A DNA stretch of 64,000 bases from Ruegeria sp. HKCCD4315 (GCF_013112245.1 NZ_WVRN01000001.1:3579869-3643868), one strand, 5' to 3'. Shown: positions 44,627-55,645, counted from the first letter of the stretch. Translations and numbers: made by a program. The notes: a model not told the origin generated them from the letters alone.

Positions 44627-45404
44627 TTGGATCTCTTTCTGCGGAATTCCTGCGCACGGTGACCAGTTCCGCCAGAATGGAGAGCGCGATTTCTTCTGGC
44701 GTGACAGCACCAATGTCCAAACCGGCTGGGGCTGAGACGGTCGCAAGTGTGATCTCGGGCACACCGGCTTCAGAGAGCTTTTTAGACAGGGCAGCGAACT
44801 TCTTCTTGCTGCCGACAAAGGCGACATAGTTTGCATCGTACGCAAGCGCGTCGCGCAAGGCGTCCAGATCGCCCTGCCCTTGCGTCGCAACGACGACCGC
44901 GCTCATCTTTCCAAGTGCACTCTTTCCATCAAGGGCACGCGTGATCGACCAGTGAAAATGTGGTGCGATTTGTGCCAAAGCCTCTGCGACCGGCGAGTTC
45001 CCAAGTACTGTTAACTCTGGCATCGGAAGACAAGGCTCAATGAAGATGTCGATGGTACCACGAGAGGGACAACCGTTGCGCGCATAGAGTACGCCCTCCA
45101 TCATTGCTCCGGCACTGACGCCGATATCGTTTAAAAAATCTTCCGGCGCGACCGACACAAGTTTAGGTGCGCCGGTTTCGAGAGCCTCCAAGGTGGCTCG
45201 CCTCACAGCGCCACGGGTGCAGCCGCCGCCAAGAAACCCATGCAAGATAGTGCCATCCGCACCTATGATTGCCTTTGCGCCGGGTTTAGCTGCAGTGGTT
45301 CCCGCAGTGCGCACGATTGTGGCAAAGGCAAAAGGTTGTTCCTTGGCGCGCAGGGACAGGGCTGTTTCTGCCAGGTCTGAAGAAAACAACTCAGCGGGGG
45401 TCAT
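44619..45404 (-). CDS. coxF: XdhC/CoxF-type molybdoenzyme maturation protein
   Basis: A 261-residue XdhC-family protein for sulfuration or insertion of the Mo cofactor. N-terminal text: FAFATIVRTAGTTAAKPGAKAII, LHGFLGGGCTRGAVRRATLE. The C-terminal Rossmann-like part has YVAFVGSKKKFAALSKKLSE and GLDIGAVTPEEIALSILAELV. The start used overlaps the coxE stop (ATGA), and 47 upstream codons in frame are excluded. Fits CoxF by operon position; CoxI is the alternative name. Confidence 0.9.
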   Translation of the reverse strand: MTPAELFSSDLAETALSLRAKEQPFAFATIVRTAGTTAAKPGAKAIIGADGTILHGFLGGGCTRGAVRRATLEALETGAPKLVSVAPEDFLNDIGVSAGAMMEGVLYARNGCPSRGTIDIFIEPCLPMPELTVLGNSPVAEALAQIAPHFHWSITRALDGKSALGKMSAVVVATQGQGDLDALRDALAYDANYVAFVGSKKKFAALSKKLSEAGVPEITLATVSAPAGLDIGAVTPEEIALSILAELVTVRRNSAERDPNA

Positions 45405-46588
45405 AGCGATACCAGCTCCTTCTCCAACGCGGCGAGGTCCGCCAAAGTGCTGGCTGCATAAAAGCGGTCCAAATGAGGCAATGCGGCTTTCATGCCCGCA
45501 GCGACGGGCGCATAGTCGCGCCAGCCTTTGAGAGGGTTCAGCCAAAGAATGCGGCAGCCGCGTTTGCGCAACTTGGTCAACGCGGCGTCGATGTGGTCAG
45601 GGGAAGAGGTGTCATAGCCGTCCGAAAGAATCATCACGACCGAACGACCATCGACGAACCGACGCGCATATGTAGCCGCGAAACGGTCCAGGCTTTCCCC
45701 GATTTTGGAGCCTCCGCCGAACCCATCCGCCATCAAGGACATCCGTCCGATGGCGCGCATGGCGTCCTTATCGCGTAAAGCTTCGGTTATCCGCACGAGG
45801 CGTGTGTGAAACAGGTACGCGTCGGCGGTTGGATCTCCGCGCATCAGGCCGGCCAAAAAGGCCAGGAACACTTGCGCATATACGGTCATAGAGCCGGAAA
45901 CATCGCATAGGGCTACGATTTTGCGGCTACGATCAGGGCGTTTGCGCTTAATGAGTCGGATGGGTTCGCCCCCTGTTGCCAGGCTGCGCCGGATTGTTTT
46001 GCGGAAATGCAGGCGGTCCCCTTTACGGGCAGCGATGCGACGGCGGGAGCGGCGGTCGCGCAGCGCTTGTCCGAGGCGGCGGGCAACCTCTTCGGCCTCG
46101 GAAATCTCTTCCGCCCGTACCAGCTCACGTAGGTCGCGCCGGGACAGGTTTCGCATCTCGGTGGCGATCAGCTTGCCGTCGCCATTGCTTTCCGCATCAC
46201 CTTCACCTCCGTCCGGCGCTGTCGCATCGCCAGCGCCTCCAACGTCTTCTCCTTTGGCATCTCGTGACGAATGTACGCTGTCGTCGCCCTTGGTAGGGGC
46301 CGATATTTTCGGCATGACCTTTGTTCGCACGCGACCAGCATCCATCCAGAAACTGTCGAACAGCAAATCAAACCTCTGCGCGTCGTCCTTGCATCCCGTG
46401 CAGACCGCCTTGAGGGCGCATCTCGCCTCTGAGGGGTTGGCTGCCTCAACATGGGTCAAGGCCGCCAGAGCCGCTTCGGTTTCCTGCACGCCAAGGCGCA
46501 GGCCATTCTCTCGCAAATGGGCCAGGAACCCCGCCATACGCGCTGTGGCGCCGGGATCTCGGCCAGCAAAGCGGGTTACGCGGGTCAT
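45401..46588 (-). CDS. coxE: CoxE, von Willebrand-type protein for CO dehydrogenase maturation
   Basis: A 395-residue protein with a C-terminal VWA domain and metal-ion motif DVSGSM (ALCDVSGSMTVYAQVFLAFL), FGGGSKIGESLDRF and VMILSDGYDTSS. It works with the CoxD ATPase to post-translationally build the Cu-S-Mo centre of CO dehydrogenase. Residues ~100-165 form an acidic, low-complexity linker. Overlaps both neighbours (ATGA). Confidence 0.93.
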   Translation of the reverse strand: MTRVTRFAGRDPGATARMAGFLAHLRENGLRLGVQETEAALAALTHVEAANPSEARCALKAVCTGCKDDAQRFDLLFDSFWMDAGRVRTKVMPKISAPTKGDDSVHSSRDAKGEDVGGAGDATAPDGGEGDAESNGDGKLIATEMRNLSRRDLRELVRAEEISEAEEVARRLGQALRDRRSRRRIAARKGDRLHFRKTIRRSLATGGEPIRLIKRKRPDRSRKIVALCDVSGSMTVYAQVFLAFLAGLMRGDPTADAYLFHTRLVRITEALRDKDAMRAIGRMSLMADGFGGGSKIGESLDRFAATYARRFVDGRSVVMILSDGYDTSSPDHIDAALTKLRKRGCRILWLNPLKGWRDYAPVAAGMKAALPHLDRFYAASTLADLAALEKELVSL

Positions 46589-47460
46589 GCGGCCTTCCCC
46601 GCAATGCGTTGTGCCACTTCGGTGGTGATATGTGCGCGATCGCCCTGAGTTTTTAAAAGTGTCGTGAGTGTGGCTTGGAGGGCTGCCGGGTTTTCCGTTA
46701 GATCGGCAATCCCTAACCCCATAAGAGCGGCGGCAAAATCCAGTGTCTCCGCGATTCCGGGCACTTTCTCCAGCTCTTCCTTGCGCAACGCCTGGACGAA
46801 CCCGATCACCTGATCGGCCAGCAGCGCTTCAATCCCAGCACAACGGGCCTTCAGGATCGCGAGTTCCGTCGTCCTGTCAGGATAATCGACATAAGCGAAA
46901 AGGCAGCGGCGCCTTAGCGCGTCCGACAAGTCGCGGGTGCCATTCGAGGTTAGTATAACTGTTGGCACGGTGGTGGCTTTGATGGTGCCAAGTTCTGGCA
47001 CCGTGATTTGGTAATCGGCTAGGATCTCGAGCAGGAAGGCTTCGAACTCTTCGTCTGCGCGGTCAATTTCATCGATCAGCAAAACTGGAGAAACGTCTTG
47101 CGTGATCGCCGACAGCAAGGGGCGTTCCAACAAATACTCGCGCGAGAATATCCGATCCTCGACCGCCTTGCCGGTCTCGCCTGCTTCAGAGGACGCACGG
47201 ATCGCCAGGAGTTGCCGTTGGTAATTCCACTCATAGATTGCCTGAGAGGCGTCCAAACCTTCATAACATTGCAGACGGATCAATTGCGTGTTCTGAGCCG
47301 CGGCCAGTACTCGGGAAACCTCGGTTTTTCCCACGCCCGCTGCACCTTCCAGCAGTAGAGGACGGTGCAATGACAAAGCCAAATGCAGCGACACCGCCAG
47401 ATCGTCTGAGGCGACGTAGTTATGTTCTACAAGTGCAGATTGGAGATCGGTCCAGGTCAT
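46585..47460 (-). CDS. coxD: CoxD, MoxR-type AAA+ ATPase
   Basis: A 291-residue MoxR AAA+ ATPase. Walker A LEGAAGVGKTEVSRVLA, Walker B VLLIDEIDRADEEFEAFLLE, sensor 1 VILTSNGTRDLSDALRRRC with the arginine finger following. CoxD is the ATPase that inserts sulphur and copper at the Mo site in Oligotropha. Starts with good spacing after coxL (59 bases). Confidence 0.94.
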   Translation of the reverse strand: MTWTDLQSALVEHNYVASDDLAVSLHLALSLHRPLLLEGAAGVGKTEVSRVLAAAQNTQLIRLQCYEGLDASQAIYEWNYQRQLLAIRASSEAGETGKAVEDRIFSREYLLERPLLSAITQDVSPVLLIDEIDRADEEFEAFLLEILADYQITVPELGTIKATTVPTVILTSNGTRDLSDALRRRCLFAYVDYPDRTTELAILKARCAGIEALLADQVIGFVQALRKEELEKVPGIAETLDFAAALMGLGIADLTENPAALQATLTTLLKTQGDRAHITTEVAQRIAGKAA

Positions 47461-47519
47461 CAGAGCCTCAAGTGGTTTAAAAGGCGCGCGCCGCCATCCC
47501 TGCTGCGCGCGCCAGAAGC

Positions 47520-49946
47520 TTAGCCGTGAAGGCCCAGTTCGTTTGCTGTCTTCCAGATCCGCCAGTGATCGTGCGGCATATGGGTGTGACGCAGGCCGAA
47601 AGCACGGAAGGCGTCATTCACCGCGTTGGAGAAACAGGGCACGCCGCCCACATGGGGGCTTTCGCCGACACCCTTGGCACCTATTGGGTGGTGCGGGCTG
47701 GGGGTAACCGTGTGATCGGTCTCGTAATTCGGCACTTCCCATGCGGTCGGCAGGAAGAAGTCCATCAGCGTGCCAGTCTTGACGTTGCCCATTTCGTCAT
47801 AGGCGATCTCTTGCCCCAGAGCGACGGCCAGCGCCTCGGTCAGACCACCGTGCACCTGGCCCTCGATGATCATCGGATTTATGCGGGTGCCACAGTCATC
47901 CAGCGCATAGAAGCGGCGAATGTCGGTCACACCGGTGTCCACATCGATGTCCATCACGCAGACATAGGCGCCAAAGGGATAGGTCATGTTCGGCGGGTCA
48001 TAGTAGCTGACCGCTTCCAGCCCCGGCTCGATGCCCGGAATGGCCTGATTGTAGGCGGCAAAGGCGATTTCCTTCATCGTCTTAAACTTTTCAGGCGCGC
48101 CTTTAACCACGAAACGATCCACGTCGAATTCAACATCATCGTCGTGCACTTCCAGCAGGTAGGCCGCGATCATCTGAGCCTTTGCGCGGATCTTGCGCCC
48201 AGCCATCGCGGTCGCGGCACCGGCTACCGGCGTCGAGCGCGAGCCGTATGTTCCAAGACCGTAGGGCGCAGTATCCGTATCACCTTCTTCGATGGTAATA
48301 CTGTCTGCCGGCAGACCGATCTCGGTTGCGAGGATCTGCGCAAAGGTCGTGGCATGGCCCTGGCCTTGCGAGATGGTGCCAAGGCGTGCGATCGCTGAGC
48401 CGGTCGGGTGGATGCGGATTTCACAACTGTCGAACATGCCGAGGCCGAGGATATCGCAATTTTTGACGGGTCCAGCGCCGACGATTTCGGTGAAATGCGT
48501 CAGGCCAATGCCCATCAGCTTTCGGGTTTTGCCCGCCTTGAAGTCCTCGACCCGTTGAGCTTGTTCTGCACGCAGCCCTTCGTAGTCGACAGCCTTTAGC
48601 GCCTTATCCCAAGCAGTGTGATAGTCGCCCGAGTCATATTCCCACCCAAGCGCGGACTGATAGGGGAACTGATCTTTCTTGATGAAGTTGATCCGGCGTA
48701 GTTCGGCCGCGTCCATGTCCAGCTCTATCGCTAGAACCTCGATCATGCGTTCGATGAAATAGGCGGCTTCGGTTACACGGAAGGAGCAGCGATAGCTGAC
48801 CCCGCCCGGCGCCTTGTTGGTGTAGACGCCGTCCACTGCCAAATACGCGGTCGGGATGTCGTAAGACCCGGTGCAGATGTTCATAAACCCAGCCGGGAAC
48901 TTGGTCGGGTCGGCACAGGCGTCAAAACCGCCGTGGTCTGCTGTCGTGTGGCACCAAAGACCTGTGATCTTACCCTCTTTGGTGGCGCTGATCTTACCTT
49001 TCATCCAGTAGTCACGGGCAAAGGCGGTGGTCATTAGGTTTTCCATACGGTCCTCGACCCATTTCACCGGAACGCCGGTGACAATCGATGCCACGACCGA
49101 GCACACATAGCCGGGGTAAGCCCCAACCTTATTGCCAAAGCCGCCGCCAATGTCGGGCGAGATCACGCGGATGTTGTGCTCTTCAATGCCCGAGATCAGG
49201 CTAACCACGGTGCGGATAGCGTGAGGCGCCTGGAACGTGCCATGCAGCGTGAGCTTGCCGTTGACCTTATCCATTGAGGCCACGCAGCCACAGGTTTCGA
49301 GCGGGCATGGGTGCGTGCGATGGTAATACACCATCTCTTCAGCGACCACGTCTGCCTCCCCCATTACCTGCTCGGTCGCGTCCTTCTCGCCGACTTCCCA
49401 GGTAAAGATGTGGTTAGGGTGTTTACGGGGGCCGTGGGCCCCATCTGGAATCGCTCCACCTTCGCCCATCAGGTCTTCGCGAAGAACCACGTCGGATTCC
49501 AAGGCTGCGTAGGGATCGGTCAAAACGGGGAGTTCTTCATACTCAACTTCGACCAGCTCCACTGCATCGGCTGCAATGTAACGGTCCTTTGCCACCACAA
49601 ATGCCACTTCCTGACCTTGGAAAAGCACTTTGCCGTCAGCCAGAACCATCTGTTTGTCGCCAGCCAGCGTCGGCATCCAGTGCAGACCAAGAGGGGCGAG
49701 GTCTTCGGCCGTCAGTACAGCAATAACGCCGTCCAGCGCCAATGCGGCCTCGGCATTGATCGAAACGATTTTGGCGTGGGCATAGGGCGAACGCACGAAA
49801 TCACCATGCAGCATGCCGGGCAGTTTGATGTCGTCGACATAATTGCCTTTGCCTTGGGTAAACCTGGCATCTTCAACGCGCTTGCGTTTGCAACCCATTC
49901 CTCCTAGCGCGTCGGCGCGTTCTTCGCGGGTCAGTTCCTTGTTCAT
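47520..49946 (-). CDS. coxL: Aerobic CO dehydrogenase large subunit, form I
   Basis: An 808-residue catalytic molybdenum subunit that oxidises CO to CO2. The diagnostic active-site loop is SYRCSFR with Cys387, which binds the Cu of the Cu-S-Mo centre. Form I enzymes have AYxCSFR, form II AYRGAGR, so this is form I. Other cofactor text: GGGFGNK (267-273), TFQAPHAIR around 238, and GAKGVGESP near the end with the catalytic Glu. The start overlaps the coxS stop by 4 bases. Length matches the ~809 residues of known enzymes. Confidence 0.97.
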   Translation of the reverse strand: MNKELTREERADALGGMGCKRKRVEDARFTQGKGNYVDDIKLPGMLHGDFVRSPYAHAKIVSINAEAALALDGVIAVLTAEDLAPLGLHWMPTLAGDKQMVLADGKVLFQGQEVAFVVAKDRYIAADAVELVEVEYEELPVLTDPYAALESDVVLREDLMGEGGAIPDGAHGPRKHPNHIFTWEVGEKDATEQVMGEADVVAEEMVYYHRTHPCPLETCGCVASMDKVNGKLTLHGTFQAPHAIRTVVSLISGIEEHNIRVISPDIGGGFGNKVGAYPGYVCSVVASIVTGVPVKWVEDRMENLMTTAFARDYWMKGKISATKEGKITGLWCHTTADHGGFDACADPTKFPAGFMNICTGSYDIPTAYLAVDGVYTNKAPGGVSYRCSFRVTEAAYFIERMIEVLAIELDMDAAELRRINFIKKDQFPYQSALGWEYDSGDYHTAWDKALKAVDYEGLRAEQAQRVEDFKAGKTRKLMGIGLTHFTEIVGAGPVKNCDILGLGMFDSCEIRIHPTGSAIARLGTISQGQGHATTFAQILATEIGLPADSITIEEGDTDTAPYGLGTYGSRSTPVAGAATAMAGRKIRAKAQMIAAYLLEVHDDDVEFDVDRFVVKGAPEKFKTMKEIAFAAYNQAIPGIEPGLEAVSYYDPPNMTYPFGAYVCVMDIDVDTGVTDIRRFYALDDCGTRINPMIIEGQVHGGLTEALAVALGQEIAYDEMGNVKTGTLMDFFLPTAWEVPNYETDHTVTPSPHHPIGAKGVGESPHVGGVPCFSNAVNDAFRAFGLRHTHMPHDHWRIWKTANELGLHG

Positions 49947-50437
49947 TGTGCCGCCTCCTTCGCAGAGTTCATCTCGGCCGCGGCAGCGAGGATAGATTTG
50001 ACGATGTTCTGATACCCGGTACAGCGGCAGAGGTTACCCGCCATGCCAAAGCGCACCTCTTCCTCGGTTGGGTTCGGGTTTTCTTCCAAAAGCTTGGATG
50101 CGCGGGTGATCATACCCGGTGTGCAGAAGCCGCATTGAAGACCGTGGTGTTCTTTGAACGCTTCCTGCAACACGTGCAGGCTGTCAGGGTTACCAAGCCC
50201 TTCGATAGTGGTGATTTCGGCACCGTCAGCTTGCGCTACAAACACGGTACAGGACTTTACCGATTTGCCGTTCATGGTCACGGTGCAAGCGCCGCAATGC
50301 GAGGTCTCACAGCCAATGTGCGGACCGGTCTTGCGCAGCCTTTCGCGCAGGGTGTGGATAAGCAGTTCGCGCGGTTCAGCCAGGAACTCTTGCTCCTCAC
50401 CATTCACGGTAAGAGTGAAATGTTTCTTCTTTGACAT
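49943..50437 (-). CDS. coxS: CO dehydrogenase small subunit (two 2Fe-2S clusters)
   Basis: A 164-residue iron-sulfur subunit passing electrons from the Mo site to FAD. Plant-ferredoxin-type cluster Cys43, Cys48, Cys51 and Cys63 ([10 protein letters not shown]). Second cluster Cys102, Cys105, Cys137, Cys139 ([18 protein letters not shown]). Position between coxM and coxL is the standard M-S-L order. Confidence 0.97.
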   Translation of the reverse strand: MSKKKHFTLTVNGEEQEFLAEPRELLIHTLRERLRKTGPHIGCETSHCGACTVTMNGKSVKSCTVFVAQADGAEITTIEGLGNPDSLHVLQEAFKEHHGLQCGFCTPGMITRASKLLEENPNPTEEEVRFGMAGNLCRCTGYQNIVKSILAAAAEMNSAKEAAQ

Positions 50438-50448
50438 GATCTCTCTCC

Positions 50449-51303
50449 TCAGGCTCTGGCCCAGGCGTTTTCGATCGCACGGCGCAGGATAATCGCCGCT
50501 GCGTGACGTTTGAATTCGATGGGACCGCGGTTGTCCTGTGTTGGATCGATGTCGTCCAACATGGCGTCCACGGCCGCTTTGATTGCCGCATCATCCACAG
50601 ACGTGCCGACAAGGGCAGCACCAGCTTTTTCAGAATGAACTGGTGTATCGCTCAGATTGGTCATCGCGATGGAAGCCGAGGTGCAAGCCACACCTTCCTT
50701 AGTCAAAAGGACCGCAGCAGCCGCGGTGGCGTAGTCGCCGATTTTGCGCTTTTGCTTTTCATAGGCGTACCCGCCCTTTGGCGCATCGAACTCCACCGCT
50801 GTCAGGATCTCTTCATCCTCACGGTCAGTCATATAAGCCGCTTCGTAGAAATCGCGGGCCGCGACTTTGCGTTCACCGTCCGGGCCGACCAAGGTGAAGG
50901 TCGCGTCCAGGCACTGCATCAAGCCCGGCATGTCATTGCCCGGGTCGCCGTTGGCAACATTGCCGCCAACCGTGCCCATGTAGCGCACTTGCGGGTCAGC
51001 GATCTGCAATGAGGCCTCGCGCATGATCGGAGCTACTGCCGCCAATTGAGCGTTGTCGATGATATCGTGTTGCGTTGTCATCGCGCCAATGCGGACGCTA
51101 TCCCCCTCAATGGATATGCCGCTCAAACCCTCCAAATCCTGCAAGTCGATCAGATGTGGCACTTCGGCCATGCGGAGCTTCATCATGGGTATCAGACTGT
51201 GCCCCCCTGCGAGCACGCGTGCGTCATCTCCATGCTCCACTAAAACGGACAGAGCATCCGCCAAATCCTTTGGTCTATAGTATTCAAAGGCAGCTGGAAT
51301 CAT
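50449..51303 (-). CDS. coxM: CO dehydrogenase medium (FAD) subunit
   Basis: A 284-residue flavoprotein. The FAD-binding motifs fall where expected: AGGHSLIP at 32-39 and TVGGN at 111-115. The start was chosen after GGAGGAGAG; 7 extra codons upstream are in frame. Preceded by a ~150-base gap after coxC, which probably holds the promoter of the MSLDEFG transcript. Confidence 0.95.
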   Translation of the reverse strand: MIPAAFEYYRPKDLADALSVLVEHGDDARVLAGGHSLIPMMKLRMAEVPHLIDLQDLEGLSGISIEGDSVRIGAMTTQHDIIDNAQLAAVAPIMREASLQIADPQVRYMGTVGGNVANGDPGNDMPGLMQCLDATFTLVGPDGERKVAARDFYEAAYMTDREDEEILTAVEFDAPKGGYAYEKQKRKIGDYATAAAAVLLTKEGVACTSASIAMTNLSDTPVHSEKAGAALVGTSVDDAAIKAAVDAMLDDIDPTQDNRGPIEFKRHAAAIILRRAIENAWARA

Positions 51304-51451
51304 TGCCTCTCCTCCCTGCAGCAACTGTTCTGGCTGCTAGAGAAGCTCGCGCGCGGTGGGGTGTTTGACCCGAGAAAACACTTTGTTTTCGCTAATTTTG
51401 CACGAAATGCGCCTCAGGACGCACGAGTTGCGCCGCCGGGGATACCGAACG

Positions 51452-52555
51452 TTACCCGAAGGCGGTCAGTGCTGCTTTCAGGTTCGATCGACTGACCGGT
51501 ACCGGGGGAAGATCGGCTTCACCAAAGGTGCATTGTCCCTTGTCTTTGGTCCGTTCAAACCGCGAGACCTTTTTGGGGTTCACGATATAGCTGCGGTGCA
51601 CGCGCAAGAAACCAGTTGGCTCCAACCGTTTAACCGCTTCAGTGATCGGCCAGACGCAAAAGTACTTTTCCGTTCGGGTGTAGACCTGCGTGTAGTGACC
51701 ATCCGCCCTGACAAATACAACGTCCGGCGCGGCGATAAAGACTTTGCCTCCGTCTCTTTCACAAGGGATACGAATGGGCGAGGTCTGGTCTGGTGAAGGC
51801 TCATCGTGGGCGACGTCCATCGTCGAGATCTTTGTAGCTTGCGTAGGCACAAGATAAGTTGTGCCGACCCACAAGAATGCGCCGAAGATTATAAAACTTG
51901 ATAGGATCACTCCAACGGCCATGACTTCGTTGCTGATGACGGGCCCAAACTCTCGGATGTTTTGCAAGGCCACAAAATTGGTTCCCGCCATGGCCAGGAA
52001 ATGCACTGAAAAGACGGCTACGCCGAAACACAGTGTGCCGATCGCGATGGTCCTGTTGGAACGCTCATTATACGCAATGCCGATAGCGAGAATGCAAAGG
52101 ACAATAGCCAATACCGACGACCCGAGCACACCTTGCAGGGTATAAACGGGCTTGCAAAGCTGCATGCCAGCCATTCCGACATAGTGCATCGCCAAGATGC
52201 CCGCGCCTACGATTGCTCCGGCGGCAATGATGATCCCCCTGGAACGCTCAGTGAAATGCAAAAGCACAAGTGCCAGGGCGACCATAAGGATCGCAATAAG
52301 CGCGGATGCGAGCGTGATTGCTGCGTCATAGTAAAACAGGATGGGCAGCTTTAGGCCAAGCATAGCTACGAAGTGCATCGACCAAATACCGCCACCCAAA
52401 GCAATGGCACCCAACGCGATGGCCAACCTGCGTTGTGAAAGCGACTTTTCGGACAAATCTCTCGTCAAAGACAATCCCGTAGCACCTGCAACAAGCGCCA
52501 CAACGAACGATGTAACCACCAACCAAGGGTTATGTCCGAAGTCCAGAAATTCCAT
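51452..52555 (-). CDS. coxC: CoxC-like MHYT/LytTR membrane regulator
   Basis: A 367-residue protein. The N-terminal ~235 residues hold seven membrane helices with the MHYT signatures (SMHFVAMLGLK, AMHYVGMAGMQ, SVHFLAMAGTN), thought to bind a metal and sense a gas. The C-terminal LytTR DNA-binding domain has VVFVRADGHYTQVYTRTEKY and FLRVHRSYIVNPKKV. CoxC and CoxH of Oligotropha have this architecture. It precedes coxMSLDEFG and is the likely CO-responsive regulator. Confidence 0.9.
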   Translation of the reverse strand: MEFLDFGHNPWLVVTSFVVALVAGATGLSLTRDLSEKSLSQRRLAIALGAIALGGGIWSMHFVAMLGLKLPILFYYDAAITLASALIAILMVALALVLLHFTERSRGIIIAAGAIVGAGILAMHYVGMAGMQLCKPVYTLQGVLGSSVLAIVLCILAIGIAYNERSNRTIAIGTLCFGVAVFSVHFLAMAGTNFVALQNIREFGPVISNEVMAVGVILSSFIIFGAFLWVGTTYLVPTQATKISTMDVAHDEPSPDQTSPIRIPCERDGGKVFIAAPDVVFVRADGHYTQVYTRTEKYFCVWPITEAVKRLEPTGFLRVHRSYIVNPKKVSRFERTKDKGQCTFGEADLPPVPVSRSNLKAALTAFG

Positions 52556-52828
52556 AGGCTGGACAATGCCGCAGCAGGTTTCTTATTTCAATATTTGCCT
52601 ATGCCTTGTGACGGCTCATCTGGCAGGAACAACGCCCAGGCGCCCCTTGCCATCCAGGGCACGCGTCTATCGATTTTTTTGGTCGTTGGGCAGGGTCGCA
52701 ACGGTATAAGCTGTCGACACCTGTGGGCTCTGAGCCGACATCCCCATCTCTGGCAAAACCTCGGTGCTTGTTTGTCAACTTGGACTTCGGCGAAAGGGGC
52801 AAATCTGGTCGACGTCCGATATCCTTGA
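52556..52828. promoter_or_regulatory. Upstream region of coxC
   Basis: About 270 bases between kynB and coxC with no convincing gene. It should contain the coxC promoter. I see no clear -35/-10 pair or operator. Confidence 0.35.
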
Positions 52829-53656
52829 CTATCGAGCCTCGGGCAAAAACGTCCCCGGATGCATGATGATGTCGAAATGCTGCATCCCTTTCTTCAAATC
52901 GAAACTGACCGAATGCCCGGCCTTGCGCAGCAGTTCCGCATAATCCCGGCTCTGGCGGATGAACTCGGGTGTGTCCCTTTCCGCCACTGTCACGTGATAG
53001 CGCGGGCCGGGGGGCGGCAGGTGGCGGATGGGCGACAGGTCGTTCACCTCGACCGGGGTCAGTTGCAGCGGGTCATTGATCGGCGTCTGGCTGATCGGTT
53101 CCAGATCATAAACGCCGCTGATCAGGATCACGTCGCGCACGCGCAAACCCGCGCGGGCAAGGTCGTTGGCTGAACTGGCCATGACCATACTTGCCAATTG
53201 CGCCCCGGCGCTGTGCCCGGACAACGTGATCCGCGATGGGTCAAAACCCAGATCAGACGCATTGGTTGCCAGCCAGAGCAATGCGTCGCGGCATTCTTCG
53301 ACCATCTCTCCGACCCGCGCATCTGGTGCGAGTGTGTAGTTCAGGGTCGCAAACGACTGTTCAGCCTCGATCAGCGCAGGTGCCATCATCGCCGAATCGC
53401 GTTGGCTGAGGGCTTGCCAATAGCCCCCGTGAATAAAGACATGCAGCGGCGCACCGGCCCCTTTTGCGGGAAAGAAATCCAGAACCTGAGCGGTTGCATC
53501 ACCGTAAGAGATGTTCCCGATCACCTCCATCTGCGCGCGGTGTTGTGCGCTGAGCGCGGCGTAGCTGTCCAGATAGGGTGTGAGGTCTCCGCCGATCATT
53601 GAAGAGGGGGAATACTCCTGATCCAACTCGGCCTGTGTGAACCCCCGATACAGCAT
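52829..53656 (-). CDS. Alpha/beta-hydrolase, probable N-formylkynurenine formamidase
   Basis: A 275-residue esterase-fold protein with oxyanion motif HGGYWQALSQRDSAM, nucleophile elbow GHSAGAQLAS, and C-terminal Asp and His (ERDTPEFI, QHFDIIM). Four bases downstream of kynA (tryptophan 2,3-dioxygenase), so it most likely hydrolyses N-formylkynurenine. It is not of the classical metal-dependent KynB fold, but this alpha/beta-hydrolase type performs the same step in many organisms. Confidence 0.82.
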   Translation of the reverse strand: MLYRGFTQAELDQEYSPSSMIGGDLTPYLDSYAALSAQHRAQMEVIGNISYGDATAQVLDFFPAKGAGAPLHVFIHGGYWQALSQRDSAMMAPALIEAEQSFATLNYTLAPDARVGEMVEECRDALLWLATNASDLGFDPSRITLSGHSAGAQLASMVMASSANDLARAGLRVRDVILISGVYDLEPISQTPINDPLQLTPVEVNDLSPIRHLPPPGPRYHVTVAERDTPEFIRQSRDYAELLRKAGHSVSFDLKKGMQHFDIIMHPGTFLPEAR

Positions 53657-53659
53657 TGC

Positions 53660-54538
53660 TTACTCCTGATCCGCATACATCAATTCGGTTCGTACATCGT
53701 AGAGATCATGGAAAAAGCGCAGATCCAAGGCTTTGCGTAAAAACGACACGCCACTGGAACCGCCGGTACCGGGTTGATTGCCGATCACCCTCTCGACCGC
53801 CGTGACGTGATCAAAGCGCCAACGCTGGAACAGGGATTCCACATCCATCAGCTTTTCAGCCAGTGCGTAGAGATCCCAATATGTACCAGCGTCCTGAAAC
53901 ACCTGCACCCAGATCTTCACCACACGCGGGTCGCCGGAATAGGGCTGTGCAAAATCGCGCTCTAGCAGGTCTTGGGGCACATTGAACCCTTGGCGGGCCA
54001 GCATGAACAGAACTTCGTCGTAAAGGGACGGTTTGGTCAGGGCATCATTCAGCATCCCCATCACTTCGGGATCATGCTCATGTACTTTCAGGGTTGCTGC
54101 GTCCTTGTTTCCAAGAATGAATTCGATCTGACGGTAGCCATAGCTTTGAAACCCAGAGGAACTGCCCAACGCCTGTCGAAAGGTCATGTAATCGGCAGGC
54201 GTCATGGTCAGCAGCGTTTCCCAAGCCGAAATCAACTGGCGCTGGATTGCTTTGACCCTGTCGAGGTTCTTCATCGCCGGGCCAAATTCGTCTCGTTGCA
54301 GGTAATGACGCACCTCAACCAGTTGGTGGTGCATCAGTTTTAACCACAGCTCGCTGACCTGATGGATGATGATGAACAGCATCTCATCGGGTTGCGCAGG
54401 GTCCTGAAAGGTCTTTTGCAGATTCAGCAGGGTCTTAAGCTGCAGAAAATCGCCATAGCTCTTGCGATGGGTCTGCGCGAAATCGGTAACGAGTGACTCC
54501 TCGATCCCGCGTTCCAGATACCTGTCCTTGTCGCCCAT
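53660..54538 (-). CDS. kynA: Tryptophan 2,3-dioxygenase
   Basis: A 292-residue heme dioxygenase opening the indole ring to N-formylkynurenine. Text: FIIIHQVSELWLKLMHHQLVE, SSSGFQSYGYRQIEFILGN, and the substrate loop GTGGSSGVSFLRKAL. The start follows GGAGGGG; a longer form with 9 more codons is possible. First gene of a two-gene unit with the hydrolase. KynU is not in the window. Confidence 0.95.
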   Translation of the reverse strand: MGDKDRYLERGIEESLVTDFAQTHRKSYGDFLQLKTLLNLQKTFQDPAQPDEMLFIIIHQVSELWLKLMHHQLVEVRHYLQRDEFGPAMKNLDRVKAIQRQLISAWETLLTMTPADYMTFRQALGSSSGFQSYGYRQIEFILGNKDAATLKVHEHDPEVMGMLNDALTKPSLYDEVLFMLARQGFNVPQDLLERDFAQPYSGDPRVVKIWVQVFQDAGTYWDLYALAEKLMDVESLFQRWRFDHVTAVERVIGNQPGTGGSSGVSFLRKALDLRFFHDLYDVRTELMYADQE

Positions 54539-54601
54539 GTGCCCCTCCAAACGCTTTTGTTTCACCCTGTTTAGGGGGTGACGTGGCGCAGGGCCAGAGT
54601 C

Positions 54602-55645
54602 TCATGTCCAGTCCAGAACCACTTTGCCCGACCGACCAGATTTCATTGCGGCAAAACCCTCAGCGAAATCATCGACTTTCATTTGGTGTGTGATGACGCG
54701 GCTGACATCCAGACCGTTCTGCAACATGGCGATCATCTTGTACCATGTTTCGAACATTTCACGCCCATAAACGCCTTTGATGGTGATCGCCTTGAAGACG
54801 ATACGAGACCAATCGACCGGAGATTTTCCCGGTGGAATTCCAAGCAAGGCGATCTTACCGCCCATGACCAATGCCTCAACCATCTGGTCCAGCGCAGCCT
54901 GAGACCCAGACATTTCGAGACCCACGTCAAAGCCTTCTTTCATGCCAAGGTCCTTGATGACGTCCTGCAGGTCTTCGTTGGACACATCAACCGTGCGCAG
55001 CGTCGGCACCACATGCCCGGCCAGTTTCAGGCGGTCTGGGTTGATATCGGTGATCACGACATGGCGTGCGCCGGCGTGGCGCGCAACGGCGGCGGCCATG
55101 ATGCCGATCGGGCCCGCGCCGGTGATCAGCACGTCCTCTCCCAGCAGATCGAAACTCAGCGCGGTGTGCACCGCGTTGCCGAGCGGGTCAAGGATCGCTC
55201 CGATTTCATCCGGAACGTCATCCGGCAAGGGCACCACATTGAAAGCAGGTAGCTTGAGATACTGCGCGAAAGCACCCTGTTCGTTAACGCCAATGCCCCG
55301 AGTGCCGGGGTCGAGGTGGAACTTGCCCGCGCGGCTCTGGCGGCTGTCGGTGGTGATCAGATGCCCCTCTCCGGAACACCGCTGACCGATCTCAAGCCCC
55401 GTCACGTTGCGCCCGATCTCGACGATCTCACCGGCGAATTCGTGGCCGGTGATCATCGGAACCGGCACAGTGGCAGAGGCCCATTCATCCCAGTTCCAGA
55501 TATGAATATCGGTCCCGCAGATACCGGTTTTGTTGATTTTGATCAGCACCTCTTCCGGCCCGATCTCGGGCACCGAGGCCTGCACCATCCACAGGCCTTC
55601 TTCGGGTTTGGATTTTTCCAGTGCCTTCATGGTGTTGGGGTGCAT
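54602..55645 (-). CDS. tdh: L-threonine 3-dehydrogenase
   Basis: A 347-residue zinc alcohol-dehydrogenase-type enzyme making 2-amino-3-ketobutyrate. Zinc and substrate text: [31 protein letters not shown] domain with [18 protein letters not shown]. The start overlaps the kbl stop (TGATG). Operon with kbl. Confidence 0.96.
   Translation of the reverse strand: MHPNTMKALEKSKPEEGLWMVQASVPEIGPEEVLIKINKTGICGTDIHIWNWDEWASATVPVPMITGHEFAGEIVEIGRNVTGLEIGQRCSGEGHLITTDSRQSRAGKFHLDPGTRGIGVNEQGAFAQYLKLPAFNVVPLPDDVPDEIGAILDPLGNAVHTALSFDLLGEDVLITGAGPIGIMAAAVARHAGARHVVITDINPDRLKLAGHVVPTLRTVDVSNEDLQDVIKDLGMKEGFDVGLEMSGSQAALDQMVEALVMGGKIALLGIPPGKSPVDWSRIVFKAITIKGVYGREMFETWYKMIAMLQNGLDVSRVITHQMKVDDFAEGFAAMKSGRSGKVVLDWT

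Noticed and set aside
47526..48398. Plus-strand open frame opposite coxL
   Set aside because: Antisense to the conserved C-terminal part of coxL, no ribosome site or family text.
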